This document shows, in pieces, positions 42,630 through 57,020 of a stretch of DNA of 64,000 nt. This stretch comes from Cyrtodaria siliqua. Taxonomy: Eukaryota; Mollusca; Bivalvia; Adapedonta; Hiatellidae. Positions within the stretch are counted from its first letter, which is position 1. The number at the start of each line of letters is the position of its first letter. The DNA lies in assembly GCA_037043455.1 (NCBI GenBank), contig JAWPHD010000005.1:124001-188000 (forward strand), given 5' to 3'. The position numbers and the translations under genes were made by a program. The notes beneath the pieces are model-generated. The model made no database searches and was not told where the DNA came from. It saw only the letters and a program-made list of their open reading frames with translations.

Positions 42630-44100
42630 AGTAAATGTGTTAATGAGATGAGGGGATTCCAATGTATTTCCTATATGCGGTAGACTACCATCGACCCATG
42701 GCCATGATCTTTGTATCTGATATTTCCGACATAATGGCTTGAGTGCAAACACCAATTCGGAAACTATGAGGTTTGTAGGACTTTGTTGACATTTTTGAAA
42801 ACGCGAGTACTTTGGAAAAGTTATTTGAAAACGAGGCTCTAAGCAAGGGCGTGTTGTTGCTACGTACAAATAGTGGCCAGGCTTGTTTCCCTATTATGCT
42901 CATATACTGTTTGAGGTGTTTAACAGGGCAATACTTGCCATTTGAACTTGAAATAAAGATTTTAACAGGAAAGGGGGTTACTTTTAGTTTTGAAATGATG
43001 TAAAGTTACGCATACGCCGATTTTTGTAATTTGAATATCTTTATACTGTACGACTTTGTTTGACAGTGCATAGCGGGAAGGAAGTAGTTCACCTTATCGA
43101 AAAAAATCCATGGAAAGCGGTAAGGAAAATTGCCTGGTACATAATGCAGTCATACATGTAGAAAATGTGTGTACATGCTTTAACCAATTTGCAAAGGTCA
43201 GGTAGGAGGATAGGTGAGTCGACTGATCTTGATCCTTTTTTGCAACCCATTATCATTCTTATCATTGAACTAAAAAATTCCGTGTAGAGTCTGGTTTGTT
43301 TGCTAGTTTGAGCATGAAAGCAATTGCAGATAAATGACTGCAAATAGTTAATGTTGGAACAGACATGTTGCACAGAGAGGCAATAAAAAGCAGAATTGTA
43401 GAGACCGACGCAGGGCAAACTGTCTTCGGTGGGTTTTGTTGGTTGCAAAACCCCTCGAAGCGTTGAATATATCTGTTGTAAGCCTTCCTGGTTGAAAAAG
43501 CAAGTGAATAATTTATCATTTTGTGTATTAGAGAAGTACTCTTTCTGGTGTTAGGTGCAGTTATCGGAAAACGTGATAAAAGGTCACACATTTTATTTTG
43601 TTTTGAATGGATATGCTTAGCGACAAATTGGAAATTGTGAGTGAGTCCTTGCAAGACAATTATTCCAAGCATTTTCATGATGACCATATCTTTTGAAGTT
43701 TGTTTGTTTATGCAATGAAAAATGCTCATATTGTCGCAGATAAACAGGATATTCTTATCCTTGCAATTGTGACCAAATAGATAAACAGATAAGGTTATTG
43801 GATAGAGCTCAAGGATGTTCAAATGAAACTGCTTAATCTTTCCCGAGAAAGGGCCCCAAGCCCATTGCTCTCGGAATATGCATGCAAACCCTTTTGACTG
43901 GACCGCATCTGTGTGTAGACACAGAGAGTTTGAAGACAGGAAAACGTTGTCAGTGATTAATGTTTTACCATTGTAATGATCAATGAACTCTGTCCATAGC
44001 GCAAGATCGGCTCTTACTTCAGAGTTCATCTTAATGTAATGATTTGGGTTTGATCGACCACAAGTTAGATCATATAAGCGTCGAAGGAAACATCAACCAG
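42630..44100 (-). pseudogene. DIRS-like element: RNase H and tyrosine recombinase (broken, 5' truncated)
   Basis: Minus strand. 44,100-43,575 reads FLRRLYDLTCG (RT end) and then an RNase H-like domain: LHTDAVQSKGFACIF with its Asp, ILELYPITLSVYLFG with its Glu, and CDNMSIFHCIN, then HIHSKQNKMCDLLSR. A tyrosine-recombinase N-terminal part follows (AFSTRKAYNRYIQRFEGFC, to about 43,262). A frameshift leads to GCKKGSRSVDSPILLPDLCKLV (43,265-43,180). The catalytic end at 42,903-42,630 has HSFRIG (H-x-x-R), MAMGRW, a stop, and STAYRKYI with the expected nucleophilic Tyr. DIRS elements insert by a YR instead of an integrase. RT and gag are missing. Long frames on the plus strand near 42,812 are antisense. 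Confidence 0.85.
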
Positions 44101-45954
44101 GTTTGATCACCTTACACGCAATACACAATGTATTGTGTATTGCAGTTTAAGACCTAAGTCGGAAAACAAATTGTGTGTATGTGTGTGGAGAGTGGGGGGA
44201 TTTTTTTAAAGATTTTTACGACTTTTACCTATGCGTTAATTTGGTAGAGGTAGAGGTAGACCTCATCTGTTTTGAAACAAACTCGTAGAACCACAGTCCT
44301 GCCGCGCGTTAGTGAGTAACTGTCAAACATTCTTCAATGTGCAAACGTGGAACAAGCGGGACTCGAGCGTATGACAGTAGCATTGAGAGATATACATTAC
44401 ACAAACAAGAGTAGATCTAAACACAAATATGCTACCTTTTATTACAATTTTCAAATTACATGCAAAACTGATTGAATTATATTTTTTAAGGTAAAAAAAT
44501 AAATGTTTAAAAACAAAACAAAAAAACAAAAAAATGAAGGGGTAAAAAGTTATTGTGTCGGCGGTAAAAACTGCGATTCGGTTGGGTGACAGGAAACAAA
44601 ACACTTTTTTTGTTTAGGCCTAAGGTAGTAAACGGAATTTAACGTGACTTTGGTGATTATTGTCAACAAACGATTTGTCGACTTAAAATTCACGTAACAA
44701 TTACAATTAGGGATATGAATCGTGAAATTCTCACTAGCGTAGCTACCTATTAGGCCTAAAGGCCCTAGCCTTCACATCATGTTCACATACATGGTTGAAA
44801 AATATAACAGTGAAATAATTGTGTATGAACATCATGTTCACTCCGAGTTGTGAGATTAAATCACAACGGTATCCCGAGAACTGGTACTCCGAGATGTGAG
44901 AATGAACTACAACGGTATCCCGAGACCAGGGATACTCCGAGTTGTGAGATTAAAATCAAATGAGCAAAATGATTTATAAGTTATGTTTTGTATATGTGTA
45001 GTCTGTATGTCTCTACAACAAGTTGTGTGTAAAACATATGTTCTTTTAGTTGAAGGTGACACTTTTTGGAACTAGGAAACTTCAGGGAGAATGTGTCACT
45101 TTACAGTGATATTTGTATATTATAATCTTTGTGCAGCGGGGATATAGCTGTCTTTCAGACTACACTCGTGTTCATTTTATTTTAATCATACTTGCATAGT
45201 AGTTCGATATAAATGCAAGGTTGTTTCTTATTTCAATTCAGCTATGTTGGTCAAAGGGTCTATGAATTACCTCCCCTTGAATTGGAAAACTTAGCTGTCT
45301 TGACCTTTTTGGCGCTATATTCATTTCTAATAACTCAAACTTTGACAGGAGATGACAGGTGATGTTTTTTGATACACTTTAACACCTGTGAAGATATGGT
45401 TCAGATATGATGAAGCGTTTCGGAGATTAATTTTCATTATAACCAATCATTCCTTTTGTTCCCTTCTTTATTCCTGTATATACATTACCTTATCTTGTTT
45501 TAATCGCCTTACTCCAAGATACATTAAACAATGCATTGATGTATTATTACATGCAAAGATGTATTATTATTAAGAAGATCTGACACATTTTCAGTCCATC
45601 CATGTCATGCGTGATTGGAAAAAAACCTTCCATTATATGGATGCACAAATCATAGTTCACCATGCTCTCTGTACCTTCGGTACTTTGATTTAAAGTTTGT
45701 TTACCATTCGATAACGTTAAAAACAATGGGTGAGTGACCATTTCAATTATTTTATCAATTTCTGCCATAAAAGGTTAAAAAAAATACGTATTGTTTTGTT
45801 GGCACGAAAGGATTCCGTTATTTTATTTGAAAGTAGTTCCTTATTTCTATTTCGCGGCTCTTAGCAAGCACGAGAAAAAGTTCCGGTGCAATATCAATGT
45901 GTGCAATATCGTAGAATATTGCACACTTAGCTCAATGCAAACTAAACGGGACAA
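44101..45954. other. Non-coding stretch with small repeats
   Basis: A 12-bp-arm palindrome 'gcaatacacaat'/'attgtgtattgc' lies at 44,119-44,144. Two to three ~62-bp units with 'actccgagttgtgagatt' and 'aacggtatcccgaga' lie at 44,840-44,955. No gene recognised over 1.8 kb. Confidence 0.55.
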
Positions 45955-48900
45955 TATGAAAGAGGATATAGAGGGTATGGGAATATATTATGTAAGGATA
46001 TAGAGGGTATGGGATATAATATGTAAGGATATAGAGGGTATGGGGATATAATATGTAGGGAATAAAGAGGATATGGGAATATAATATGTAAGGATTTAGG
46101 GGGTATTGGGATATATTATGCAAGGATATAGAGGGTATGGGATATACTATGTAAGGATATAGAGGGTATAGGAATATTTAAGAATATAGAGGGTATGGGG
46201 ATATAATATGTAAGGAATACTGGGTATGGGATATACTATGTAAGGATATAGAAGGTATGGGAATATAATAGGTAAGGATATAGAGGGTATGAGAATAAAA
46301 TAGGTAAGGATATAGAGGGTATGGGGATATAATATGTAAGGATATAGAGTATATGGGGATATAATATGTAAGGATATATTAGGTATGAGAATATAATATG
46401 TAAAGAATATAGAGGGTATGGGGATATAATATGTAAGGAATAGAGGGTATGGGATATTCTGTGTAAGGATATAGAGGGTATGGGGATATGATATGTAAGG
46501 AATAAAGAGGGCATGGGGATATACTATGTATAATTGAATTGAATGTTGTTTAACGGCTCATCAACACAGTATAGGTTATTTAGAGCCGCCCCAGGGATAT
46601 GAATATAATGTGTAAGGATATAGAGGCTATGGGGATAAAATATGTATGGATATATTGGGTATGGGGATATAATATGTAAGGAATATAGAGGGTATGGGGG
46701 TATAATATATAAGGAATATAGAGGGCATTGGGATATAATATGTAACGAATATGGAGGGCATGGGGATATAATATGTAATGAATAGCGGGTATGGAATATA
46801 CTATGGAGGATATAGAGGGTATGAGAATAAAATAGGTAAGGATATAGAGGGTATGGGGATATAATATGTAAGGATATAATGTATATTGGGATATAATATG
46901 TAAGGATATATTAGGTATGAGAATATAATATGTAAAGAATATAGAGGGTATGGGGATATAATATGTAAGGAATAGAGGGTATGGGATATTCTATGTAAGG
47001 ATATAGAGGGTATGGGGATATAATATGTAAGGAATAAAGAGGGCATGGGGATATACTATGTATAATTGAATTGAATGTTGTTTAACGGCTCATCAACACA
47101 GTATAGATTATTTAGAGCCGCCCCAGGGATATGAATATAATGTGTAAGGATATAGAGGCTATGGGGATAAAATATGTATGGATATATATATTGGGTATGG
47201 GGATATAATATGTAAGGAATATAGAGGGTATGGGGATATAATATATAAGGAATATAGAGGGCATTGGGATATAATATGTAAGTAGTATGGAGGGCATGGG
47301 GATATACTATGTAATGAATAGCGGGTATGGAATATACTATGTAAGGATATAGAGGGCATGGGGATATAATATGTAAGGAATATAGAAGGCATGGCGATAT
47401 AATATGTAAGGATATATAGATGGTATGATGATATAATATGTAAGGAATATAGAGGGTATGGGGATATACTATGTAAGGATATAGTAGGTATGGGGACATA
47501 TTATATAAGGATATAGAGGGTATGGGACATACTATGTAAGGATATAGAGGTTATGGGGGTATAATATGTAAGGATACAGATGGTATGGGGATATAATATG
47601 TAAGGAATATAGAGGGTATGGGATATACTATGTAAGGATATAGAGGGTATGGTGATATAATATTGAAGGAATATAGAGAGTATGGGGATATACTATGTAA
47701 GGATATAGAGGGCATGGGGATATAATATGTAAGTAGTATGGAGGGCATGGGGATATAATATGTAATGAATAGCGGGTATGGAATATACTATGTAAGGATA
47801 TAGAGGGCATGGGGATATAATATGTAAGGAATATAGAAGGCATGGCGATATAATATGTAAGGATATATAGATGGTATGATGATATAATATGTAAGGAATA
47901 TAGAGGGTATGGGGATATACTATGTAAGGATATAGTAGGTATGGGGACATATTATATAAGGATATAGAGGGTATGGGACATACTATGTAAGGATATAGAG
48001 GTTATGGGGGTATAATATGTAAGGATACAGATGGTATGGGGATATAATATGTAAGGAATATAGAGGGTATGGGATATACTATGTAAGGATATAGAGGGTA
48101 TGGTGATATAATATTGAAGGAATATAGAGAGTATGGGGATATACTATGTAAGGATATAGAGGGCATGGGGATATAATATGTAAGGATATAGAGGGTATGA
48201 GGACATATTATATAAGGATATAGAGGGTATGGGACATACTATGTAAGGATATAGAGGTTATGGGGGTATAATATGTAAGGTTACAGATGGTATGGGGATA
48301 TAATATGTAAGGAATATAGAGGGTATGGGATATACTTTGTAAGGATATAGAGGGTATGGTGATATAATATTGAAGGAATATAGAGAGTATGGGGATATAC
48401 TATGTAAGAATATAGAGGACATGGGGATATAATATGTAAGGATATAGAGGGTATGAGGACATATTATATAAGGATATAGAGGGTATGGGACATACTATGT
48501 AAGGATATAGAGGTTATGGGGGTATAATATGTAAGGTTACAGATGGTATGGGGATATAATATGTAAGGAATATAGAGGGTATGGGATATACTTTGTAAGG
48601 ATATAGAGGGTATGGTGATATAATATTGAAGGAATATAGAGAGTATGGGGATATACTATGTAAGGATATAGAGGACATGGGGATATAATATGTAAGGATA
48701 TAGAGGGTATGAGGACATATTATATAAGGATATAGAGGGTATGGGACATACTATGTAAGGATATAGAGGTTATGGGGGTATACTAATTATGTAAGGATAC
48801 AGATGGTATGGGGATATTATATGTAAGGAATATAGAGGGTATGGGATATACTATGTAAGGATATAGAGGGTATGTGGAATATTCTATGTAAGGATATAGA

Positions 48901-50670
48901 GGGTATGAGGACATATTAAATAAGGATATATAGGGTATGGGACATACTATGTAAGGATAGATAGGTTATGGGGGTATAATATGTAAGGATACAGATGGTA
49001 TGGGGATATAATATGTAAGGAATATAGAGGGTATGGGATATACTATGTAAGGATATAGAGGGTATGGGGATATAATATGTAAGGATATAGAGGGTATGGT
49101 GATATAATATTTAAGGAATAAGGAGAGTATGGGGATATAATATGTAAGTAGTATAGAGGGTAGGGGAATATAATACATATGTAAATGATGGTAGGAAGGA
49201 TATACAGGGTATGGGGATATAATATATAAGGATATATAGGATATTAGGATATAATATGTAAGAATATATAGGGTATGGGGATATGATATATATAAGTATA
49301 TAAATAGTGCGGAAACGTATTATATAAGGATTTAGAGGACACGGGGATATAACATGTAAGGATATATAGGGTGTGGGGATACACTATATAAGTATATAGA
49401 GCATTCGTTCGGGGACACATTATGTACGGATATAGAGGGTATGGGGACATATTATGTAAGGCTATAGATGTTATATAAGGATATATATGGGGATATAATA
49501 TGTAAGTATACAGAGATTACGGGAACTAGCGCGTAAGGATATATAGCATATAGTACGGGTATAGAGGGTATACGGGGACATACAATGTAAGGACATACTT
49601 ATAGGGTTTGGGAATATACTGTGTGAAGATAATGGGGACATAATATGTAAGGTTATAGAGGGTAGGGGGAGAGGTAGGGATACACAAGGTATGATGAAGT
49701 AATATGGAAGTACTTAGAGGGTACGGGGACATAACATGTAAGGATATATATAGAGGTTATGGGGACATACAATGTAAGTATATATTTTATTCGCGAGGAC
49801 ATAATATGTAAGGACATATAGGGAAAGTGGATATAACATGTAAGTATTTAGAGGGTACGGGGACATACTATTTAAGGATATAGAGGTTATGGGGACATAC
49901 AGTATGTACAGTGCAAGGGTATATAGGTTGCGGGGACATAATATGTAAGGATATAGAGGGTATGAGTATATAAGGTATAGAGTAAATGGGAACATAAGAT
50001 ATAGTGGGTACACGGACATACTATGTAAGGATACACTTATAGGATATGGGAACATACTGTGTAAGGGTATAAATGTAATGGGGACATAATATTAAAGTCT
50101 ATAGGTACAGGGTTATGTTAGGATACACATGGTACATAATATGTAAGGATATATAAGGTATGGGGATATATTATGTAAGTATATAGAAGCTATGAGGGCA
50201 TATTATGAAAAAATATATATAGTACGGGATATAATACCGTATTAAAATATATAGAGGGTATGTGGACATACTATGCAAGTAAAGATGGTATGAGAATATA
50301 GTATGTTAGTATATAGAGGGTAATGGGGTGGAGGTCATAATATGAAAGCATAGAGTACTGAGACATACTATGTAAGGATTTAGAGGGTATGGGGACATAC
50401 TATGTAAGGATATATAGGTTTCGGAGACATAATACACCGAGATATGTAGGATATGGGAACATAATCTATAAGGATACATAGGGTATGGGGACATAATATG
50501 TACCGATACAGAGGGTACGAGGAAATGTAATGTAAGCATTTATATAGATTACGCGGACATACCATGTCAAGATATATAGGATATATGGGAACATACTATG
50601 TACGCATATAGAGGGTATATGGACCTTATATGTAAGGATATAAAGGGTACGTAGCATACAATGTAAGGTT
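45955..50670 (-). repeat. 32-bp minisatellite, 4.7 kb, with higher-order repeats
   Basis: Unit 'ggatatagagggtatgggg' + 'atataatatgtaa' (32 bp), about 145 copies with increasing decay toward 50.6 kb. Variant blocks repeat at 532 bp (46,531 and 47,063, both carrying the same embedded SINE-tail-like 'gttgtttaacggctcatcaa'). They repeat at 451 bp (47,281/47,732 and 47,541/47,992) and then at 256 bp (47,992, 48,248, 48,504, 48,760), which is eight units. Minus-strand frames rich in Tyr, Pro, Ile and Ser arise from the repeat and have no gene features. Confidence 0.95.
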
Positions 50671-51440
50671 TTAGAGGTTCGGTAGGAATAATTGTCAATT
50701 TTTCTTCAATTTTCGTTTCATTAGTTTAAACAACTCACCATGCTCACAGTTCTCGGTTATTACATTTTATAATTGTTACAACAATTAATTTGAAACATAA
50801 TTATTTATTTCAACATACTTATATATATGTGTACGTTACCATTACTATTAATTTAAATTAATAATAAGAGCATGATTTTGACATCGGTGAGATTTAATTA
50901 AAAAAGAAACAACAGCATTTTCTAATATATTCTATTGTTTTCATTACACGCCTGTTCCCATATGCATTCTTCATTTCGATCAACACTGTGGCATTAAATA
51001 GCCACCTTTTAAAAGATACAGTGGTTTAATAATCACTTGTTATCATGTTTTAAAAGGTCGTAACTGCCAGATACAGCTTTTTGACTAAACTATTCCTTTC
51101 CGATTATTTAACAACATAAGGTCGTAAGTGCAATCCCGTGCAACTTCTCAGATTACAAAGTCAAAATAAAATTGTTGAAATAAGAAATACTATATTTTAT
51201 AAGAAAGCAAACTACAGCTTATGCCATATGAGATTGTTCAGAGAATTCACACAATTGATACTGTCAATCAGTTTTTTTCACTTTCCCGAAATCTATGATT
51301 TTTCACTTACGACGTTATAATTTTAGACCATTGGTATATATATCGATGTACGTATGTACAAGTTAAAAACAAATATGTTCTGTTCTGTTTAAATGGTCCG
51401 CTTATATTTATTATTGTTATGCACCGCTACAATGTGACTA
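50671..51440. other. Non-coding stretch, nothing recognised
   Basis: AT-rich; no supported gene or repeat boundary before the LINE. Confidence 0.45.
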
Positions 51441-53590
51441 CGTGATATATATATTGGTCAATGTCCAGCTGTGTCGATAATTAACATGTCGCCAAATGTC
51501 AGTCATTTAAATACATTTGCAGACACCCTGTATACGTGTGCTTTTAGTGTATTCGGAGTTACAAAGCGTATAAATAATAACAATAGCTTCACGACTAGAC
51601 GTAAGTATGTCTGTCCGTGGTATACGGATGAATGTGAACGTGCACGACGTAAGTTGCGATCAGCGAATACTAGGTATCGACAATTAAGGACACGGGAATG
51701 TGTAAATTGGGTTATCACAAAACGTAGAATTTTCCGACTAGCAAAACGGCGAGTAAAAGCAAATTATAAAAAAAATCAAAATGACATGCTACATAATGCT
51801 GCCGAAAATCAACCAAAGAAGTTTTGGGACTATGTTCGTACATTTAAAAAGCAAAATAAAAATAATACTAATGTTTCTGCAGATGATTTTTTTAACCATT
51901 TTAAAGGCTTATTCTCGGCAGACGATATATACACAAATACAGATGTCGAAACATTCATAGATCAAGATAACTTGCATATAAATGTTGTAGAACAACTTGA
52001 CTGTGCATTTAGCATAGACGAGGTTCAAAACGCAATTAAAAGTTTAAAAAGAAGAAAGAGTGGGGGAGAGGACCTATTGATACCCGGAATATTTATTGAA
52101 GCTGATAACATATTGTCACCAATATTGTATAAACTTTTTAATTACATGTATAATAATTGTTACTATCCTGATTCCTGGACAAAGGGTATATTGATACCTG
52201 TACCAAAACGGGGGGATACATTATAGAGGAATAATGCTCACTAGTATATTTTCGAAAATATTTTCAAATGTGTTAGCAATTCGGATTTAGGCAACACAAA
52301 AGTACAATCGATTGTGTTTTTGTCTCACATACTATTATTAATAGAATAATTAAAAATGAAAGGCGAAAACTTTATTGCGCTTTTATTGATTTTAGAAAAG
52401 CATTTGATTTAATTTATAGAAATGGAATATGGTTTAAGTTATTCAACATGGGTGTATCATCAACATTTGTTCAAATGTTACAAGCTATGTATAGTTCAGT
52501 CAAAACATGTGTAAGAGTCCTCGGATGTCTTACAGATCACTTTGAAAGTATATCGGCGTCAAACAAGACGAAGTATTGACTCCCTTATTATTTATTATAT
52601 TTATCAACGATATGGCTAGTCATATACGTGATGATAATGCAGAACTTTTAACTTTGAATGAATTACAAATGTATCTACTGTTGTTCACTGACGACACTGT
52701 TTAATTTTCATATTCAGCAAATGGACTACAAATCCTATTAAATAAACTACATGATTATTGCGAAAAGTGGAAAATAAGTGTTAATATCGATAAAACTGTA
52801 TATAACAATATGAAACTACGTAACGTTTCAAAATTTACCTACCTAGGAGTAACGCTAATGTTTAATGGAAATTTCTTTCAAACACAAAAAGCCCTTTCCG
52901 AACGAGCCATGAGGGCACTGTTTACACTTAACTCTTTATTTGAAATAATTGAGCTAAACATAAGCGAAAAAATAAAACTGTTTGATATGATACAATGATT
53001 CTACCTATTTTGAATTATGGTGTTGAAGTATGGGGGTTTCATACCTCCCCCGACATCGAACGAATTTATTTGAAGTTCCTAAAACAGATTCTTAACGTTA
53101 GACATCAAACGCCAAATGCAACTGTTTATGGGGAGTTAGGTAAAGTACCTTTGGCAATATTCCGCAAAGAACGAATCTTGAAATTTTGCTTTAAAATTAT
53201 AAAATAGCCAAATTCACTAATGTATAAGGTATTACAGAATCAAATACAAAATAATGATAATGAATCATGGGCGGCTCATGTCGAACGTCTTCTTAATGAT
53301 CTTGGATTCAGTATTTTATGGAATAACGAAACTATTACAAATCTACAACTAACTCATATCATAGAAAGGCTCTATGATCAACATTTGCAGGAATGGTTTG
53401 CCACCTTAACTTCTTCCCCCAAATTATCTACTTATAAATATATTAAAACAAATTTTGGATGTGAAAAATATATTAATTGTGTCCAAAATATTAAGCACAT
53501 GATAGCACTAAGGCTATTGAAGAGGGTAGATTTAGAAATATAGAGAGGGATCAAAGAAAGTGCACTTTCTGCAATATGAATGTTGTAGTT
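51441..53590 (+). pseudogene. LINE reverse transcriptase, CR1/Jockey-like group (broken, 5' and 3' truncated)
   Basis: The endonuclease is missing. 51,471-52,226 encodes the pre-RT region (WYTDECERARRKLRSANTRY, KKFWDYVRTFKK, FSIDEVQNAIKSLKRRKSGG with the 'K..K(S/A)xGxD' motif, WTKGILIPVPKRGD). Broken frames then show motif A FIDFRKAFDLIYRNGIWFKL (about 52,388), a ...LLFIIFINDM-type segment (about 52,588), an FTDD version of the catalytic FADD box (about 52,685), KFTYLGV (about 52,832), ILPILNYGVEVWG (about 52,998) and the C-terminal zinc-finger-like RKCTFCNMNVV (about 53,560). There the reading stops, because another LINE is inserted. Several frameshifts and stops make it inactive. Confidence 0.85.
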
Positions 53591-56500
53591 TGCTTTCTTA
53601 AAGGCAAAAAGAACGGAAATCCTAACAATAGTAAATATAAAAGAGAAAAAATTAATTCAATTATTGAAAATAACGATATCCATTATATATGGAGAATTTT
53701 AAACCCTGATTCGTGTCATTATACATGGCACTCTAATCATAAACCACCTATTTATAGCAGACTTGATTACTTTCTAGTCTCATCAAATATCTTAAACTCG
53801 ATCACTAAATGTAAGATTTCTGTTGGTATCCGGTCGGACCACTCAATTGTTTATTTTAATATTAATACAGATTATGAAGCGCGTGGTCCAGGATATTTTG
53901 AAATTAATAACAGTGTAATTTTAGAAAATGAATATTAAGAAATAATAAGAAAATCGATTAGTGATATAACAAAAATAAATAAAAGTTCGAATCCAAATAC
54001 CATCTGGGAATTAATTAAAGGTACAGTACGAAACGAAACTATAAAATATACTTCAAAGAAAAGAAAAAAGAATCAAAGTTTAGAAAATAATCTTAAAGAA
54101 GAAATAGATAAATTAGATGAAGAATTGTCAAATGATCCAAATAACCATAGTCTATTAGATATATTAAACAATAAAAAAAATGAATTAACAAATATAATCA
54201 ATATGAAAACAAACGGTATTATTTTACGAGCTAAGGCTGAATGGATTGAAGGTGCGGAATCAAATACTAAATATTTTTCAAACTTAGAAAAAAAGAGGGC
54301 AGAATCTAAAAAAATAAAAAGACAATAACAAAATCAAAAGATATATTACAAGAAACAAAAATATTGTATAAAGAACTATATACAGCAAGGTTCAAACAAG
54401 CGACGATTTTTTTTTTTTCAATAATCATAATATTAATAAATTAAATGATAATCAAGATAAACAAGAATTATGTTATGGTGTTTTAACTGAATATGAGTGT
54501 AAAATAGCTTTAAAAGACATGAAAAATAACAAGAGTCCGGGGTCCGATGGGTTATCAACAGAATTTTATAAACTATTTTGGAATGACAGTAAACAGTTTT
54601 ACATTGAATCAATAAATTACTCATACATGCATGACACTTTAACACCATTGCAGAAGCAAGGTATTATAACGCTTCTACCTAAAAAAGACAAAGACCTTTC
54701 ACTATTGATAAACTGGAGACCCATAAGCTTATTAAATGTAGACTATAAAATTGCGACAAAAACTATAGCTAACAGAATAAAAAAAGTATTACCAGACATT
54801 ATTAATAACAGTCAGACAGGATTCTTATAAAGGACGATACATTGGTGAAAATATAAGGACAATTTTTGAATGCATTGACAACTTGAATAACGACAATAGA
54901 CCGGGACTGATATTCATCGCTGATTTTGAAAAAGCGTTCGTCAGTGTTGACCATGGCTTTATTTTTAAAACATTACAATATTTTAAATTTGGTAACGAAT
55001 TTATGAACTGGATAAAATTATTTTATAATGACGCACACAGTTGTGTGTCAAATAATGGTTATTCCTCAGAGTTTTTTAATATAAAAAAGGAGTTAGGCAA
55101 GGATGCCCATTGTCTCCATATTTGCTTATATTAACTATAGAAAGTTTAAATGAAGCTGTAACTAACGATAACAATATTGAAGGCGTAAAGGTACGCAAAA
55201 ACACTATCAAATACACTGCTTTTGCAGACGATGCCACATTTATGTTAACTGGAAATCAATCTTCATTTGAATCTTTAATATTATTAATTGATACGTTTAG
55301 CTCCATTTCCGGTTTAAAGTTAAATTCCAAGAAATCGATTATTCTCCGTGCAGGCTCTTTAAAGAAATCCATGATAATATTTTGTAAAGAAAAAAAATTT
55401 GCTTGGACTAATGAAAAAGCATCAACACTGGGAATCGTTTTAACGAACGATAATAATAAAAATAAAGATTTAAACTACAATCCAAAAATAGAACAATTTC
55501 AAAACTGCCTTGATAACTGGAAGAAACATAAATTGTCGATTTTAGGTTAAATCACAGTAATAATAACATTTGCACTACCAAAACTAATTTTCCACTAACT
55601 GTGATTGAATCACCCAACATAAACACTATAAACCTAATTAAAAATATAATGTTCGAATTTCTGTGGGAGGGAAAACCAGACAAAATTAAGCGTAAAACAA
55701 TTATACAAAATATTGAAATCGGTGAAATGAAGATGATAGATATAGAACTTTTTATAAATTCAATAAAAGCAAGTTGTGTTAAACGACTAACAGATATAAA
55801 CAATAATGGGAAATGGAAGTATATATACATGTCTTCAATGGAAAAATAGGGCGGAAACTTCATCTTTGAGAGTAATTTCAGTTGCAAAGATAGTTATTCT
55901 ATGTTCAGCGAAACGCCGTTTTTATGTAACATTATCGAATCATGGTCAAAAATTAATTTTAATTCTAATATTGAAGATGTTAATTTAGTAAAACAGTACA
56001 GTCATATGGAATAATTCTTTCATTAAAAATAAAGGCATTTTATTATTTTACAAATCATGGTTACAGCTAAGAATTAAAACAATAACTTCTAGACAAAAGA
56101 CTTTTTATACTTTGAAAGATTAAGACAATTATTCAATATAAGTGATTCCGAATTTCTCAATTATTTTACTATTACCCAAAGCATACGAAAAAGATGGAAA
56201 CAAATTATTAAAACAGAAAATATAATAGAAATTGAAAAAAACACCTTTATTACACCAAGTGAAGAAATGCAACTCTCCAAATAGAATGTTATATAATATG
56301 CAAATTCAGCTAATTAATAATGATAATGAAATAAAACCTCATCTTAAATAGGAAGAAATATTTAACAACCTTAACTGGAAAACCATTCTTTGTCTACCTT
56401 TCAAAAGTACCATAGACACAAAACTAGAACATTCGTTTTGGGAATGTCATTTTGTAAGAGCCTTTTGGACACAAGTACCTAATGTTTGTATTTCAAACAA

Positions 56501-57020
56501 TCAACCTTTTAACATCTGCTATCAAAATATATCGTTCGGGTTATACAGCTCATCAAAATCTAACTTACTAAACTGAATAATTTTACTTGCTAAATATTTT
56601 ATTTTTAAAAATAAATACACGAGAACAATTCCCAGTATTGCAGCATTCATACCATACTTACAAAAAACCAAGCAAATCATAAGAATTATTGCAATAAACA
56701 AAAACAAACCTAGGTCACACGAAATTAAATGGGGTAACATGTAAAATAAAAATTAGAAAAATATATGCACACAGCTTCTCATCTGTAAACCTTTATTTCT
56801 CTTATCTTTTCTCCTTTTTTACTTTCTTTAATTCGTCTTTATCTTTTGTTATATTCACACTTAAAAGATTACCTGTAAGACATTGTATTAATGTTCTGTT
56901 ATTTATAGTAACCATATAATGTGTTAAGTTTCAAAATCATATAGTTTGTATTGATACCTGAACAACTTTTGTATAACAATGTACTATGTCTTACATGGAA
57001 TAAAAGAAATTAATCAGAAA
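53590..57020 (+). pseudogene. L1/Tx1-type LINE ORF2 (broken, 5' truncated)
   Basis: It starts within the apurinic endonuclease (DSCHYTWHS, RLDYFLVS at about 53,760, RSDHSIVYFNI at about 53,835). RT domain pieces follow: NKSPGSDGLSTEFYKLFW (54,530), INWRPISLLNVDYKIATK (54,708), IFIADFEKAFVSVDH with motif A (54,912), a frame-shifted RQGCPLSPYL (about 55,095-55,120), and the catalytic YTAFADDATFML (55,210). The thumb region and FLWEGKPDKIKRK (55,660) come next. Beyond 55,850 the frame is lost, and a ~1-kb AT-rich 3' region ends near 'ggaataaaagaaatt' (57,000). Stops and frameshifts at about 54,328, 54,830, 55,134 and 55,548 show it is dead. The order and motifs fit the Tx1/L1 group. Confidence 0.85.

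Noticed and set aside
42812..43003. 63-codon plus-strand ORF
   Set aside because: Antisense to the DIRS tyrosine recombinase, whose HxxR and Tyr motifs are on the minus strand.
45932..50657. Many minus-strand ORFs rich in Tyr, Pro, Ile and Ser
   Set aside because: They follow the 32-bp repeat, change frame with each indel and lack any start context or domain.
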